Origin: an uncultured Prevotella sp.
GTDB lineage: Bacteria; Bacteroidota; Bacteroidia; Bacteroidales; Bacteroidaceae
DNA: 6,710 nt
Assembly: GCA_937892695.1 (NCBI GenBank)
Contig: CALBJK010000285.1
Coordinates: 1 to 6,710, forward strand
Direction: 5' to 3'
Shown: positions 5,867 to 6,710 of the stretch, piece by piece
Numbering within the stretch: position 1 is the first letter of the stretch
Layout: each line of letters opens with the position of its first letter
Position numbers and translations under genes: made by a program
Notes under the pieces: model-generated
What the model was told of the DNA's origin: nothing
Databases searched by the model: none
What the model saw: the letters and a program-made list of their open reading frames with translations, nothing else

Positions 5867-6700
5867 ATGGCAACTACACAAAAAGCAGCAAGCCCCAAAA
5901 AGCAGGGCTTCCAAGGTGTCAGAGCAGCGTTCTGGATCATCGTGGCATGTTTCATCATCGCTATCTGCATCTTCAACTTCATCCTCGGAAATCCGGCCAA
6001 CTTCGTTGGTGGCGATCCTAACGCAGAGGTACTTAACGGAAACCTTCTCGGTACAATCTACAAAGGTGGTATCGTCGTTCCTGTCATCCACACTCTGTTG
6101 CTGACCGTCATTGCACTGTCAGTTGAACGTTATCTCGCTCTGCGCTCTGCATTCGGCCGTCGTTCTCTGTCTAAGTTTACAGCCAACGTTAAGGCAGCCA
6201 TCAAGGCTAACGACTTCGCTAAGGCTCAGAACCTTTGCGACGACATGAGAGGCTCTGTTGCAAACGTTGTTTCTGCATCAATCCACGCTTACAAGGATAT
6301 GGAAGCTACAACAGGTATCAAGAAGAGCCAGAAGGTCGCTAAAATTCAGCAGGCTCACGAGGAGGCTACTCAGCTCGAAATGCCTACTCTGCAAATGAAC
6401 CTTCCTATCATCGCAACCATCGTTACTCTTGGTACTCTGACCGGTCTGCTTGGTACTGTAACCGGTATGATTCGAGCATTCTCTGCTCTGGCAGCAGGTG
6501 GCGGTGGCGACTCTCTCGCTCTGTCTACTGGTATTTCTGAGGCCCTGATCAACACCGCATTCGGTATCTTGACTTCATGGTGTGCCGTTATTTCTTACAA
6601 CTTCTACACCAACAAGATTGACAAGTTGACATACGCCCTCGACGAGGTCGGTTACACTATCGCTCAGACATACGAAGCCAATCACACAGAAGAAGCTTAA
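5867..6700 (+). CDS. MotA/TolQ/ExbB proton channel family protein
   Basis: The inner-membrane channel subunit that, with ExbD-type partners, uses the proton gradient to drive TonB (or Tol) and thus outer-membrane uptake. The 277 residues begin with a short basic cytoplasmic tail, then TM1 (about 20-41), TM2 (66-85), a cytoplasmic stretch (about 86-178) with a charged helical part, TM3 (180-204) and TM4 (222-246). The family signature is clear in LGTLTGLLGTVTGMIRAF (188-205) and ISEALINTAFGILTSW (223-238). T197 and T230 sit where the conserved channel threonines of ExbB/TolQ lie. The first TM is an extra N-terminal segment relative to the three-TM E. coli ExbB. Codon choice leans to GCT, TCT, GGT and CGT, unlike its neighbours, which suggests high expression. 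An ExbD gene is expected downstream but lies outside the window. ExbB is preferred over TolQ by context known for Bacteroidetes, not by a decisive residue. Confidence 0.92.
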   Translation: MATTQKAASPKKQGFQGVRAAFWIIVACFIIAICIFNFILGNPANFVGGDPNAEVLNGNLLGTIYKGGIVVPVIHTLLLTVIALSVERYLALRSAFGRRSLSKFTANVKAAIKANDFAKAQNLCDDMRGSVANVVSASIHAYKDMEATTGIKKSQKVAKIQQAHEEATQLEMPTLQMNLPIIATIVTLGTLTGLLGTVTGMIRAFSALAAGGGGDSLALSTGISEALINTAFGILTSWCAVISYNFYTNKIDKLTYALDEVGYTIAQTYEANHTEEA

Positions 6701-6710
6701 TTTCTACTAA

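Overview
The window looks like chromosomal DNA of a Bacteroidetes bacterium, most likely Prevotella or a close relative. Three things point there. Most genes are preceded by the Bacteroidetes -7 promoter box TAnnTTTG. The translation starts have A/T-rich leaders and no Shine-Dalgarno sequence. The gene order (START-like protein, LptF/LptG permease, ribBA, PLP aminotransferase, ExbB) fits my memory of the Bacteroides/Prevotella core chromosome. No phage, transposon, CRISPR array or integrase gene is visible.

Layout. Bases 1-249 hold no convincing gene, but they contain a 22-bp tandem repeat (2.7 copies, 125-184) and the terminator of a minus-strand tRNA. The tRNA (250-323, anticodon CAU) and a plus-strand START-like domain gene (461-862) are divergently transcribed, and their promoters lie back to back at 342-420. 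After a 277-bp gap, a two-gene unit begins: an LptF/LptG-family lipopolysaccharide-export permease (1140-3065) and bifunctional ribBA (3065-4276), which share one base in a TAATG stop/start overlap. A class I/II PLP aminotransferase of the aspartate type (4467-5660) follows, with its own promoter-like leader. Last comes an ExbB/TolQ-type proton channel subunit (5867-6700), which ends 10 bp before the window edge and is probably followed by exbD-type genes.

The genes are housekeeping in nature: translation (tRNA), outer-membrane assembly (LptF/G), riboflavin synthesis (RibBA), amino acid metabolism (aminotransferase) and energising of outer-membrane transport (ExbB). I see no new defence or mobile system. 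The most interesting non-coding structure is at the exbB promoter: a perfect 14-bp inverted repeat whose arms are each TTGC-N4-GCAA dyads, centred 32 bp apart (about three helical turns). The downstream dyad overlaps the -7 box and the likely transcription start, as expected for a repressor operator pair. The 22-bp tandem repeat, which carries a GTTT-N5-AAAC dyad in each copy, comes second.
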